DNA from: Akkermansia biwaensis
Lineage (GTDB): Bacteria; Verrucomicrobiota; Verrucomicrobiia; Verrucomicrobiales; Akkermansiaceae
Assembly (NCBI RefSeq): GCF_026072915.1
Contig: NZ_AP025943.1
Span: 248,001 to 312,000, forward strand
Reading direction: 5' to 3'
DNA: 64,000 nt
Part shown: piece by piece, positions 54,325 through 64,000 of the stretch
Layout: each line of letters starts with the position of its first letter
How positions within the stretch are numbered: position 1 is the stretch's first letter
The notes under the pieces: model-generated
Seen by the model: only the letters and a program-made list of their open reading frames with translations
What the model was told of the DNA's origin: nothing
Database searches by the model: none
Made by a program: the position numbers and the translations under genes

Positions 54325-55128
54325 TCAGGAAGGCTTATCCCCATTCTCCGTCCATTTTTTCAGGAATTCTCCCGCATCTCCCCCTGCAGCAATGTGCTTG
54401 AGCAGGGCGCTTCCCAGCACGGCGGCATCCGGACGGGCGTCTTCCGGCAGGGCCTCCAGCTGGTCCGGCGTCTGGAGGCCGAAGCCCAGCGCCAGCGGAA
54501 CGTCAAATACGGAACGGGCGCGGCGCATGGTCTCCGCCACGCTCTGCTCCAGATCCGCCTTCCCTCCCGTAGTGCCGAGGACGGACACCACGTAAACGAA
54601 TCCTTCCGTACAGGGCTTGTACTCCTTCATGCGTTCCACGGAGGTGTTGGGAGCCACCAGCGTTACGAGCGTCAAGCCATAAGGGGCAAAAGCTTTCCTG
54701 AACATGCCGGATTCTTCCAGCGGCATGTCCGGCACGACGAAGCCGTGGACGCCCGCTTCCACCGCATCCCGGGAGAGCCGGTCCAGGCCGTATTGATAAA
54801 AGGGGTTCACGTAACCCATCAATACCAGCTTGGCGGAGAACTGCCCCTTGCGGGCTTTCAGGCCGTCCAATATCCATTTCAGGCTGACACCGCGGGCCAG
54901 CGCGTCCCGGGAGGCGTCTTCAATGACGGGACCGTCCGCCACCGGATCGGAGAATGGAACGCCTATCTCGATGATGTCCGCCCCGGCTCCGTCAATGCGC
55001 TCCAGATGGATCCAGAAGGAATCCATGTCCGGAAAACCGGCGGTGATGAATGGAATGACGGCGCGGCGCCCCTTGGCATGGGCCTGTTCCACGGCTTCCT
55101 GCAACGGTGATTTCTGCGTATTGTTCAT
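54325..55128 (-). CDS. trpA: Tryptophan synthase alpha chain
   Basis: 267-residue TIM barrel that cleaves indole-3-glycerol phosphate to indole. AVIPFITAGFPD holds the start of strand 1, and ADIIEIGVPFSDPVADGPVIEDAS has the catalytic Glu and Asp in the expected strands. YVVSVLGTTG and ALGFGLQTPDQ form the phosphate-binding part. It is the last gene of the operon, 13 bp after trpB, and is followed by the terminator. It works as an alpha2-beta2 complex with TrpB. Confidence 0.97.
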   Translation of the reverse strand: MNNTQKSPLQEAVEQAHAKGRRAVIPFITAGFPDMDSFWIHLERIDGAGADIIEIGVPFSDPVADGPVIEDASRDALARGVSLKWILDGLKARKGQFSAKLVLMGYVNPFYQYGLDRLSRDAVEAGVHGFVVPDMPLEESGMFRKAFAPYGLTLVTLVAPNTSVERMKEYKPCTEGFVYVVSVLGTTGGKADLEQSVAETMRRARSVFDVPLALGFGLQTPDQLEALPEDARPDAAVLGSALLKHIAAGGDAGEFLKKWTENGDKPS

Positions 55129-55141
55129 GAAAAGGCGGCAA

Positions 55142-56317
55142 TTAAATGTTCAGATATTTTTTAACGATTCCCAGGTCCTTGTCTCCGCGGCCAGAGAGGT
55201 TGACCAACACGTCGCCCCCTTTGGGCAATTCTTCCGCGTGGTCCAGCACCCACGCCACGGCATGGGAAGATTCCAGCGCCGGAATGATACCTTCCCCCCT
55301 CGTGAGCGCCTGGAAGGCATTCAGGGCGGAAGCGTCGCAAACGACTCCGTAATGCACGCGGCCGATTTCCGCCAGATGGGAATGTTCCGGGCCCACGCCG
55401 GGATAATCCAGCCCGGCGGAGATGGAGTGGGAGGGTTGTATCTGGCCGTCCTCGTCCTGTAAAAGCATGGTCACATGGCCATGCAGCACGCCGGGACTCC
55501 CCAGATTGATGGGGGCGGAATTGTAGCAGCCGGGCTCGCCCGTGCCGCCGGCCTCCACGCCTACGAGACGCACATCCTCATCCTCCACAAAGGGGTAGAG
55601 CATGCCGATGGCGTTGGAGCCGCCTCCCACGCACGCCACCACCACGTCCGGCAGCCTTCCGGCGCGCTCCAGCATTTGCGCGCGCGCCTCCCGGCCGATG
55701 ACGGACTGGAGCTGCCTGACCAGCGTGGGGAACGGATGGGGCCCCGCCGCCGTACCAAAACAGTACAGAGTATCCGCCTGATGGGAAATCCAGTAGCGCA
55801 GGGCCGCGTTAATGGCGTCCTTCAGCGTGCGGGAACCGCTGTCCACGGGAACTACCTCCGCACCCAGCAGCTTCATGCGCATCACATTCATGGACTGGCG
55901 CTCCACATCCTCTGCCCCCATGAAGACGGTGCAGTCCATCTTCAGGCGCGCCGCCGCCGTGGCCGTGGCCACACCGTGCTGGCCCGCCCCGGTCTCCGCG
56001 ATGAGGCGCGTCTTCCCCATCATCCGGGCAAGGAGGGCCTGGCCCAGGGCGTTGTTGATCTTGTGGGCGCCCGTATGCAGCAGGTCCTCACGCTTCAGCC
56101 ACAGGCGGAAGCCCAGTTTCTCCGAGAGGTGGGGGCAGAACGTCAGGGGCGTTTCCCTGCCCGCGTAGTTGACCAGCAGATCCTGCAATGCATCCCGGTA
56201 CGCCGGGGACTGCATGATGGTGTCCATGGCCTGTTCCAGTTCCATCAGGGGGGGGCGCAATGCCTCCGGAACGAAACGGCCGCCGAAATTGCCGAAGTAT
56301 CCTTCTTTGTTATTCAT
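55142..56317 (-). CDS. trpB: Tryptophan synthase beta chain
   Basis: 391 residues. PLP enzyme that joins indole and serine to make tryptophan. The Schiff-base Lys is in [15 protein letters not shown], with [15 protein letters not shown] as the indole-side loop and [17 protein letters not shown] as the phosphate-binding glycine loop. [11 protein letters not shown] is the usual substrate-region motif. The ATG overlaps the trpF stop by 4 bp, so translation is coupled. Confidence 0.98.
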   Translation of the reverse strand: MNNKEGYFGNFGGRFVPEALRPPLMELEQAMDTIMQSPAYRDALQDLLVNYAGRETPLTFCPHLSEKLGFRLWLKREDLLHTGAHKINNALGQALLARMMGKTRLIAETGAGQHGVATATAAARLKMDCTVFMGAEDVERQSMNVMRMKLLGAEVVPVDSGSRTLKDAINAALRYWISHQADTLYCFGTAAGPHPFPTLVRQLQSVIGREARAQMLERAGRLPDVVVACVGGGSNAIGMLYPFVEDEDVRLVGVEAGGTGEPGCYNSAPINLGSPGVLHGHVTMLLQDEDGQIQPSHSISAGLDYPGVGPEHSHLAEIGRVHYGVVCDASALNAFQALTRGEGIIPALESSHAVAWVLDHAEELPKGGDVLVNLSGRGDKDLGIVKKYLNI

Positions 56318-56961
56318 GCGATGTGGTAAGGTGTGTAGGAAATGAGGGGCTTGAGCGCCGCCAGAAGCTTTTGCGGGCTTTTCTGGCCGGGAATGGCCTC
56401 CACGCCGGAATTCAGGTCAATGCCGTTCGGGGTGCACTGTTCCAGCGCCCTGTTCAGGGAAGCGGAGGAAAGGCCGCCGGCCAGGAACCAGGGGCGCGGG
56501 GCCTGCAGGGAAGCCAGCGCCTTCCAGTCCAGCGCGGTTCCGTGGCCGCCGCCCTGCCTGCCGGCATCCAGCAGGAACCAGGAACAGCTGTCCGCCCAGA
56601 GGTCCATCTCCCTTTGCATGGCGTCCAGGGAATCATAACTGTCCGGCCACAGAACCCGGATGACTTTTCCCGCGCCGATCCGGCGCGCGCAGTCCAGGGA
56701 CTGGTTGCCGTGGAGCTGGGCGAATTCCAGCCGGGCCGTCTTCATGATGTCCATGATCTGCTCCGCATCCTGGTTCACGAACACGCCCACGCGGCGGATC
56801 AGCGCGGAATCCAGCGCGGCGGCGCGTTCCGGCGCGATATAGCGCGGGCTTTTGGGGTGGAACACGAACCCGCAGAAGTGGGCCCCCATTCCCATGGCGG
56901 TTGACAGGTCACTCTGGCGGGTAATCCCGCACACCTTGATTGCGAATGAATGTTTCTTCAT
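56314..56961 (-). CDS. trpF: Phosphoribosylanthranilate isomerase
   Basis: 215-residue TIM barrel that converts phosphoribosylanthranilate to Cd[14 protein letters not shown] carries the catalytic Cys, and [22 protein letters not shown] and [12 protein letters not shown] are the family landmarks, with [15 protein letters not shown] as the phosphate-binding end. It overlaps trpC by 4 bp and trpB by 4 bp. Confidence 0.96.
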   Translation of the reverse strand: MKKHSFAIKVCGITRQSDLSTAMGMGAHFCGFVFHPKSPRYIAPERAAALDSALIRRVGVFVNQDAEQIMDIMKTARLEFAQLHGNQSLDCARRIGAGKVIRVLWPDSYDSLDAMQREMDLWADSCSWFLLDAGRQGGGHGTALDWKALASLQAPRPWFLAGGLSSASLNRALEQCTPNGIDLNSGVEAIPGQKSPQKLLAALKPLISYTPYHIA

Positions 56962-57743
56962 CTTGTTTCTTCTAAAATTGCAGCCAGTTTTTCACCCGGC
57001 TTTCCGCCGTCCATCAGGGCTGTGCCCATCAATACGGCCTGGAAGCCCGCTTCCGCGGCTTCCCTGAGATGCTCCCCGGCGCTCATGGCGCTGGCGGCTA
57101 TCCACACTTCCCCGTCCCGGCGGAGTTTCCCCAGGTCTAGGCAGGCCTGCCTGTCCGTTTCCAGCGTATCCAGGTCACGGGCGTTCACCTGGATGATGCG
57201 CGCGCCGGATTCCCGGGCAAGCGCCAGGTCCCCCTCGTCAAAAATCTCCACCACGGCCTGCATGCCGTAGGCTTCCGCCTGTTCCCGCAAAACACGGAGT
57301 TCCCGTGCATCCGGCGTCAGGCGCACGATGAGCAGCAGGGCGGAAGCCGGGGTGGAAGCCGTCTCCATCACCTGAAGCTGGTGGAAAATGAAATCCTTGC
57401 GGAGCATGGGAACCCCGGTGCGGTGCATGCGTTCCAGATACCCGATGCGGCCGCCGAAAAACCGTTCCTCCGTCAGCACGGAAATGCAGGAGGCCCCGGC
57501 GGCGGCATACTGTTCCGCCACATCTTCCGGCTTCAATCCCTGGGCAATGACGCCGCGCGACGGAGACGCCTGCTTGAATTCCGCAATCACGGCCACGGGC
57601 TGCCCGGCGGGTGTCTCCGCAATCGCCTTCAGAAAATCCGGCCTGCGCCCCTTCCAGGGGCGCGGCAGTTCCCGGCGGGACGCCAGGTCCGTGAGCAGGG
57701 CGATTTCCTCCGCCTTGGCCTCCCTGAACCGGTCAAGCAACAT
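56958..57743 (-). CDS. trpC: Indole-3-glycerol phosphate synthase
   Basis: 261 residues. VIAEFKQASPSRGVI contains the catalytic Lys. ISVLTEERFFGG, VPMLRKDFIF and IIQVNARDLDTLE are the other strand-end motifs, and AASAMSAGEHL lies near the phosphate site. It is a stand-alone TrpC, not fused to TrpF. It overlaps the end of trpGD by 11 bp. Confidence 0.97.
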   Translation of the reverse strand: MLLDRFREAKAEEIALLTDLASRRELPRPWKGRRPDFLKAIAETPAGQPVAVIAEFKQASPSRGVIAQGLKPEDVAEQYAAAGASCISVLTEERFFGGRIGYLERMHRTGVPMLRKDFIFHQLQVMETASTPASALLLIVRLTPDARELRVLREQAEAYGMQAVVEIFDEGDLALARESGARIIQVNARDLDTLETDRQACLDLGKLRRDGEVWIAASAMSAGEHLREAAEAGFQAVLMGTALMDGGKPGEKLAAILEETR

Positions 57744-59308
57744 GGAGCGTTCTCCTTCCTACGCCGGCGCACACGGCCTCACGGGCCTTCGCCATGCAGA
57801 CGGCCAGGTCCATGTGGTCCTCCAGCAGGAACATGGCCATGCCCACATTCAGAATCACCATGTCCATCATGGCGTGGGGGCCCCTGCCCGCCAGAATATC
57901 CTTCAGCACGGCCACCGCCTCCGCCTTGGAATGGACGGCCAGCTCCCCGGGATCACAGGGCTGGATGCCGTAATCGGCTGGGTCCAGCGTCATGGGCGTC
58001 AGCTTCCCGTTGTGGACGATCATCATCTTGGTGGGCCCCAGCGGCGTCACCTCGTCATACCCTCCGGCGCCGTACACCACGGCCGCCCTGCGGATATGGG
58101 ACTGGCTGAGGGTTTCCGCCAGCAGTTCCACCAGTTCCGGACGGGCCACGCCCAGCAGAATGTGGGTGGGGCGCGCCGGGTTGATCAGAGGGCCCAGCAG
58201 GTTGAACAAGGTGCGGATGCCCAGTTCCCTGCGGATGGGCCCCACGTTGCGGAAGGCGGGATGAAAATTCGGCGCGAACAAGAAGGCGAAATTCCGTTCG
58301 TCCAGCAGGTGCTGCACGTCCTCCGGAGCCACGTCCAGCGGGAAACCCAGCCCTTCCAGAGCATCCGCGGACCCGCAGGAGGAGGACACCGCGCGGTTGC
58401 CGTGCTTCACCACCTTGTAGCCCATGCCCGCCAGCGTCAGGGACGTGGCGGTGGAGCAATTGAAGGAGCTGCGGCCGTCGCCGCCCGTGCCGACTACGTC
58501 GATGCAGTCGCCTTCCAGCCCTTCCACGCGGTTGGCGCGGCCCAGGGCAATGCCCACGGCGTGGGCCATTTCCAGCGGGGTTTCCCCCTTCATGCGCAGG
58601 CCCATCAGGAAGCAGCCCGCCTGGGCCGGCGTCATGCGTCCGTCCATGATATCCGCAAAACCGGCGGCGGCCATGTCCGCCGTCAGGTCCTGCCCGGCGG
58701 CCAGCGTATCCAGAATGCGGTTGATCCGCTTCTCCTTCTGGCCGGCGGGAACGACATTGTCCGGGAAATTGCCCAGAAGCTGGAGGCCGTCCGGCGTCAG
58801 GATGGATTCCGGATGGAACTGGATGCCCACCCACGGGCGGTCGTTGTAGCGCAGCGCCATAACCTCCCCTTCCGGACCGCGGGAAGTGACGGTGAACCGG
58901 GGATTTGGTTCGTCCTCCTTGGACTGGACCACCAGGGAATGGTAGCGGCCCACGGTCATGGGATTGGGAAGTCCTGTGAACAGCCCGGCGCCGTCGTGGA
59001 TAATGTCCGAACTCTTGCCGTGCATCACGTACGGAGCGCGGGAAACCTCCGCCCCGGCAAAATAACCCAGAAGCTGGTGGCCCAGGCATACGCCCAGCAC
59101 GGGAACGGCGGCGGGAAGGCGCTTCAGGAACTCCAGGCACAGCCCTGCGTTGCGCGGATGGCTGGGGCCCGGGGAAATGCACACGGCTTCCAGTTCCGGG
59201 CTGGCTGCCAGGTCCAGAATGCGCGGATCGTCGTTCGCGTACACCACGGGCTTGCGGCCCAGGGAATAAAACGCCTGCACCAGATTCCACGAAAAGGAAT
59301 CGTAATTA

Positions 59309-59325
<17 letters not shown>
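57733..59325 (-). CDS. trpGD: Fused anthranilate synthase glutaminase / anthranilate phosphoribosyltransferase
   Basis: 530 residues with two domains. Residues 1-190 are a class I glutamine amidotransferase (TrpG): nucleophile Cys in VLGVCLGHQ, His-Glu in GIQFHPESI, and the oxyanion-forming SPGPSHP. Residues 200-530 are TrpD: VGTGGDGRSSFNCSTATSLTLAG is the PRPP-binding glycine loop and VKHGNRAVSSSCGSADALE the anthranilate-site motif. The same fusion occurs in E. coli. It overlaps the end of trpE by 17 bp, so TrpE and TrpG are made in step as subunits of anthranilate synthase. Confidence 0.96.
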
Positions 59326-60715
<1,390 letters not shown>

Positions 60716-60739
60716 GGATGGATCATTGTGTAAGTGGAA

Positions 60740-60781
60740 AATAAAAAAACTGCTTTGACTCTCGGAGGAATCAAAGCAGTT
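60740..60781 (-). terminator. trp attenuator terminator
   Basis: On the minus strand, AACTGCTTTGA (60781-60771) pairs perfectly with TCAAAGCAGTT (60758-60748) around a 12-nt loop, followed by TTTTTTTATTTT. It lies between the leader peptide and trpE. Confidence 0.93.
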
Positions 60782-60832
60782 CTAAAAAATTATCATAGCT
60801 GAACGCCACTACTGCACATCGGGATTCCCCCG
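60763..60832 (-). promoter_or_regulatory. trp antiterminator pairing
   Basis: CGGGGGAATC (60832-60823) can pair with GATTCCTCCG (60772-60763; ten pairs including one G-U), and GCAG (60815-60812) with CTGC (60779-60776). This removes the 5' arm of the terminator. The upstream strand lies 19 nt past the second Trp codon, free when a ribosome stalls there and covered when it reaches the leader stop. Confidence 0.8.
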
Positions 60833-60916
60833 TCCGGACATGGGTACACGCCACCAATACCCGTTGCCGTAATAACGGGTGTTGCTAAAAAAGGGCTGTA
60901 CTGTGCTGAATGGCAT
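60809..60916 (-). CDS. trpL: trp operon leader peptide
   Basis: 35 codons, ATG at 60916 and TAG at 60811-60809. The peptide begins MPFSTVQPFFSNTRYYGNGY and continues WWRVPMSG; the two Trp codons are at 60856-60851. Trp is rare, so a tandem pair just before an attenuator is diagnostic. Phe-Phe, Tyr-Tyr and Tyr-Trp-Trp also occur, so three aromatic amino acids could in principle be sensed. Transcription is expected to begin 1-3 nt before the ATG, so it is probably translated as a leaderless message. Confidence 0.85.
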   Translation of the reverse strand: MPFSTVQPFFSNTRYYGNGYWWRVPMSGRGNPDVQ

Positions 60917-60924
60917 CTGCGCGT

Positions 60925-60953
60925 TTATTACTCCTCTCCCCCGCCCTTGTCAA
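60925..60953 (-). promoter_or_regulatory. trp operon promoter
   Basis: TTGACA (60953-60948), 17-bp spacer, TAATAA (60930-60925) on the minus strand. Consensus -35 and near-consensus -10 at ideal spacing, 8 nt before the leader ATG. GGAGAGGAG inside the spacer looks like a ribosome binding site but would not be transcribed. Confidence 0.85.
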
Positions 60954-61121
60954 AAAAACTTTTCGTCAATGGCAGAAAAAAATCCAGGCAGCCCTTCCTG
61001 CCAGCCGGCGAAAAAGAGCCCTTTACACAGCATGCGAAAAAAGGAACGTCAAAAAACGGAAGAACCGGCCGCCGGAATCTTCACAGTCTCCGAACGCCTG
61101 TTTCCGCCCCGGATGCACCGG

Positions 61122-61526
61122 CTACTGTTTCTCTCCCCGCACACGGCTTTCCATTTCCAGAAGGCGGCATTTGGCGGCAAGCCCTGCCTCCTGGGAGCGG
61201 TATGCTTCCAGCCGGAGGGAAGGATCCGCCTCCAGTGACTTCTGAAACACACGGTATTCCTCTTCACGGAGAGCCACAATTTCCTTTTGGAAGGCTATTC
61301 CCTCCTTGAGGGAAGCGGCATGGTCGCGGCGGAACTCCAGAAGCTGCAATCTGGCGGAAACAGTCTCCGTCCAATGGCACAATCCGGACTTGTAGCGCTC
61401 CTTCATCAGATCATCTATCCTGACCAGGATTTGTTCCCGTTCCTGAAGGAGTGATTTCATCGTTTCCCCTCCCGGAGAGGCGGAAGCAACGCATGCCGTC
61501 AGCAATAAAAGCAGGGTAGTTCTCAT
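61122..61526 (-). CDS. Small secreted coiled-coil protein
   Basis: 134 residues from the ATG at 61526. The signal peptide MRTTLLLLLTACVASA is followed by charged helices with heptad character (ERYKSGLCHWTETVSARLQL, then LRLEAYRSQEAGLAAKCRLL). GGGGAG lies 2-3 nt before the ATG. The in-frame ATG at 61607 adds an unlikely N-terminal stretch. It is upstream of the trp promoter on the same strand. Function unknown. Confidence 0.65.
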   Translation of the reverse strand: MRTTLLLLLTACVASASPGGETMKSLLQEREQILVRIDDLMKERYKSGLCHWTETVSARLQLLEFRRDHAASLKEGIAFQKEIVALREEEYRVFQKSLEADPSLRLEAYRSQEAGLAAKCRLLEMESRVRGEKQ

Positions 61527-61609
61527 GACTCCCCTTGTACACCGCAGGAAAACCGAATCAAGAAGAAAAAACAGCGTTCTTCCCTGAACGGCAGATACTA
61601 CCCCCATAT

Positions 61610-61650
61610 AAAAAACGGGAGCGCCGGCGGTTACCCGGCACTCCCGTTAT
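61610..61650 (-). terminator. Rho-independent terminator after hppA
   Basis: Stem AACGGGAGTGCCGGG paired with CCGGCGCTCCCGTT, then TTTTTT on the minus strand, 23 bp past the hppA stop. Confidence 0.92.
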
Positions 61651-61672
61651 CATGATGCAGCAAGCTCCCTGC

Positions 61673-63901
61673 TTAGAACAGAGTCACGGCGATGTTGACA
61701 CCGGCGGTGACAATGGCCACCATGCTCATCAGCTTGATCAGGATATTCAGAGAGGGGCCGGACGTATCCTTGAAGGGGTCGCCCACCGTGTCGCCGATGA
61801 CGGCGGCCTTGTGGCTTTCCGAGCCCTTGCCGCCCACATGGCCCTGCTCAATGTACTTCTTGGCGTTGTCCCACGCGCCGCCGGAATTCGCCATGAACAC
61901 GGCCAGAACAAAGCCGGAGGCCAGCCCGCCGGCCAGCAGGCCGAACACGCCGGGAACGCCGAACACCAGCCCCATGCAAATGGGAGTAATCACCGCCAGC
62001 ACGGACGGCCAAATCATCTCATGCTGGGCGCCCGCCGTGGAAATCTCCACGCAGCGCACGTAATCCGGTTCCGCCTCCCCGGTCAGAATGCCCTTGATTT
62101 CCTTGAACTGGCGGCGCACTTCCTTCACCATCTTTTCAGCGGCACGGCCCACGGCGTTCATGGTCAGGCCGCAGAACAGGAAGGACATCATGGCGCCCAC
62201 GAACAGGCCCATGAGCACCTTCGGATTCATCAGGGTCACCTGGAAATAGCCCATGAACTCGGACAGGGTGCAGGTGGTGATCTTGGACACCTCCACGCTC
62301 ACGGCATCATTGATCTTGTACATGGTATTTCCGGTGGCCTCGCTCCAGTGCAGGATGGAAATCTTCAGCTCTTCAATATAAGAAGCCAGCAGGGCCAGGG
62401 CGGTCAAGGCGGCGGAGCCGATGGCAAAGCCCTTGCCCGTGGCGGCCGTCGTGTTGCCCAGGGCGTCCAGGGCGTCCGTGCGGCGGCGTACTTCCGGGTC
62501 CAGCTTGCTCATTTCCGCATTGCCCCCGGCGTTGTCGGAAATGGGACCGTAGGCATCCGTCGCCAGCGTCAGGCCCAGCGTGGAAAGCATCCCCACGGCG
62601 GCGATGCCGATGCCGTACAGGCCCTTGCTCATCTCGGCCCCGGTAAAATGCCAGTCCCCGGAGGCCATGCCGTAGGCCAGGACGGTGCCCACCACGATCG
62701 TAATCACGGGAATGCAGGTGGAAATCATGCCGATGCCGATGCCGGAAATAATGACGGTGGCGGGACCGGTCTTCGCGCTGTGGGCGATCTTGCGGCAGGG
62801 GTAGGAATCATGAGAGGTGTAATGCTCCGTGCTCTTTCCGATGATGATGCCCACCGCCAGGCCGGTCACGATCGCGCCCCAGATGCCGGCCCAGTTGTCC
62901 AGCCCGATGAGCTGGAGCAGGAAGGCGGAGGCAATGGCGATCAGGAAGGAGCTGAGGTTGATGCCGCGGTTCAGGGCGGCCATCAGTTCCGTCTGGGAGG
63001 CGCCGCGCTTCACGCGCACCGCATACACGCCCAGGAGTGAAAGGATGGTGCCGAGGGCGGCAATCAGCATGGGGGTGAGAACGGCCTTGATCGCCATGTC
63101 CGGCACGGCTATGTAGGCCGCCGCGCCCAGGGCGGCGGAAGCCAGGATGGAACCGCAGTAGGACTCGTAAAGGTCCGCGCCCATGCCGGCCACGTCGCCC
63201 ACATTGTCGCCCACGTTATCCGCGATGGTGGCTGGGTTGCGGGGGTCGTCTTCAGGAATGCCCGCTTCCACCTTGCCCACCAGGTCCGCGCCTACGTCCG
63301 CGGCCTTCGTGAAAATACCGCCGCCCACGCGGGCGAACAGGGCCTGGAGGGAGGCGCCCATGCCGAAGGTCAGCATCGTCGTGGTAATCACCACCAGGCG
63401 GGTGGAAAGCTCCATGTCCTCATAAAACCAGTCCAGAATCCAGTACCAGGCGCCGATGTCCAGCATGGCGAGGCCCACCACGGTCAGGCCGAGAACGGCG
63501 CCGGAACGGAAGGCAATCTGGAGGCCGGCGTCCAGGGAATGGCGGCAGGCGTTCGCCACGCGGCCGGAAGCGTACGTGGCCGTCTTCATGCCGATATACC
63601 CGGCAAGGCCGGAGAAAAAGCCGCCGGAAATAAACGCGAAAGGCACCCAGGGATTCTGAATGTGCAGGCAGTAGGCCAGAAAGGCGAAAACGACCGTGAT
63701 CAGCACGAAAAAAATGGCAACAATCTTGTATTGCTGCCGTAGGTAGGCCATCGCACCGCTGCGAACATGCTTGGCGATCATTCTCATGACCTCGTTCCCC
63801 TCATCCTGGGCCTTCATGCGGTAAAAAAACACGCCCGCGAAAACGAGGGCCAGCACGGAAGCCGATGGGATGAGCCAAAATAAATCCTGGATGGTTATCA
63901 T
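61673..63901 (-). CDS. hppA: Membrane pyrophosphatase, K+-dependent ion pump
   Basis: 742 residues with about 16 membrane helices. Pyrophosphate hydrolysis drives Na+ and/or H+ export. The substrate site is [20 protein letters not shown], then [20 protein letters not shown], and the C-terminal Lys-Asp sites are in [12 protein letters not shown] and [24 protein letters not shown] has Ala where K+-independent enzymes have Lys, so it should need K+. Gut bacteria of this group include dual Na+/H+ pumps, but the ion cannot be told from my reading alone. The terminator follows. Confidence 0.95.
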   Translation of the reverse strand: MITIQDLFWLIPSASVLALVFAGVFFYRMKAQDEGNEVMRMIAKHVRSGAMAYLRQQYKIVAIFFVLITVVFAFLAYCLHIQNPWVPFAFISGGFFSGLAGYIGMKTATYASGRVANACRHSLDAGLQIAFRSGAVLGLTVVGLAMLDIGAWYWILDWFYEDMELSTRLVVITTTMLTFGMGASLQALFARVGGGIFTKAADVGADLVGKVEAGIPEDDPRNPATIADNVGDNVGDVAGMGADLYESYCGSILASAALGAAAYIAVPDMAIKAVLTPMLIAALGTILSLLGVYAVRVKRGASQTELMAALNRGINLSSFLIAIASAFLLQLIGLDNWAGIWGAIVTGLAVGIIIGKSTEHYTSHDSYPCRKIAHSAKTGPATVIISGIGIGMISTCIPVITIVVGTVLAYGMASGDWHFTGAEMSKGLYGIGIAAVGMLSTLGLTLATDAYGPISDNAGGNAEMSKLDPEVRRRTDALDALGNTTAATGKGFAIGSAALTALALLASYIEELKISILHWSEATGNTMYKINDAVSVEVSKITTCTLSEFMGYFQVTLMNPKVLMGLFVGAMMSFLFCGLTMNAVGRAAEKMVKEVRRQFKEIKGILTGEAEPDYVRCVEISTAGAQHEMIWPSVLAVITPICMGLVFGVPGVFGLLAGGLASGFVLAVFMANSGGAWDNAKKYIEQGHVGGKGSESHKAAVIGDTVGDPFKDTSGPSLNILIKLMSMVAIVTAGVNIAVTLF

Positions 63902-64000
63902 TGTCAGTACACTTTAAATTAAAGTGGTAGGAAAATAGCACTCCCCCGGCTTTACTCCAAGAAAAAACCGCTGTCCGGGACGGAAAATTCACCTTCCTGC

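Noticed and set aside
60932-60940. Shine-Dalgarno sequence for the trp leader peptide
   Set aside because: It lies between the -35 and -10 boxes and 14 nt or more from the ATG, so it is unlikely to be transcribed.

Overview
The window looks like a stretch of chromosome from Akkermansia muciniphila or a close relative (Verrucomicrobiota, mucus-associated gut bacterium). This is an inference from gene content: a secreted sialidase beside an SGNH esterase, a very large passenger-repeat autotransporter, a Na+/H+-type membrane pyrophosphatase, pyruvate formate-lyase with its activase, a complete trp operon, and fairly GC-rich genes broken by AT-rich patches. Nothing was searched against a database. 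Family names rest on motifs read from the translated sequence.

Layout. 1-6.1 kb: the 3' end of an AddA/RecB-like helicase-nuclease, a sulfotransferase, a polytopic membrane protein and the site-2 protease RseP. 6.2-13.6 kb: four tandem secreted paralogues of unknown function, all on the minus strand. 14.6-20.4 kb: rplT, rpmI, a GH63-like glycosidase, uvrB, two small envelope proteins and tRNA-Leu(UAG). 20.4-23.5 kb: an AT-rich patch with small orphan ORFs and, on the plus strand, a decayed fifth member of the secreted family. 23.7-28.7 kb: an MFS transporter, a lone nuoA, a HAD phosphatase and an ankyrin-repeat membrane protein. 28.9-33.6 kb: sialidase, SGNH esterase and a broken GH115 glycosidase. 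33.8-43.9 kb: pflBA, an HTH protein, an LpxL-GT9 fusion, a polytopic membrane protein, rpmJ, metX and an OsmC protein. 44.1-53.6 kb: a 3151-residue autotransporter. 54.3-60.9 kb: trpE-trpGD-trpC-trpF-trpB-trpA with its leader. 61.1-63.9 kb: a secreted coiled-coil protein and hppA.

Two regulatory systems stand out. First, three intergenic segments (53642-53830, 27053-27246, 39702-39887) share one design. Inverted arms of the form CGGATT-NNN-AATCCG, themselves near-palindromic, flank 153-162 bp. Each pair carries its own central triplet. Each segment lies 59-118 bp upstream of a gene for a surface or membrane protein: the autotransporter, the ankyrin protein and a polytopic membrane protein. 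This is the geometry of invertible promoters, and it suggests a multi-locus phase-variation system driven by a recombinase encoded outside the window.

Second, the trp operon has a full ribosome-mediated attenuator. A 35-codon leader peptide with tandem Trp codons is followed by a perfect 11-bp terminator, and an antiterminator pairing sits exactly where the model requires. The -10 box ends 8 nt before the leader ATG, so the leader message is probably leaderless.

The secreted paralogues are each built from two copies of one roughly 250-residue module. Two of the four junctions share about 550 bp of near-identical DNA, pointing to recent duplication or gene conversion. The decayed copy and the broken GH115 gene suggest turnover of exported proteins in the AT-rich patches.
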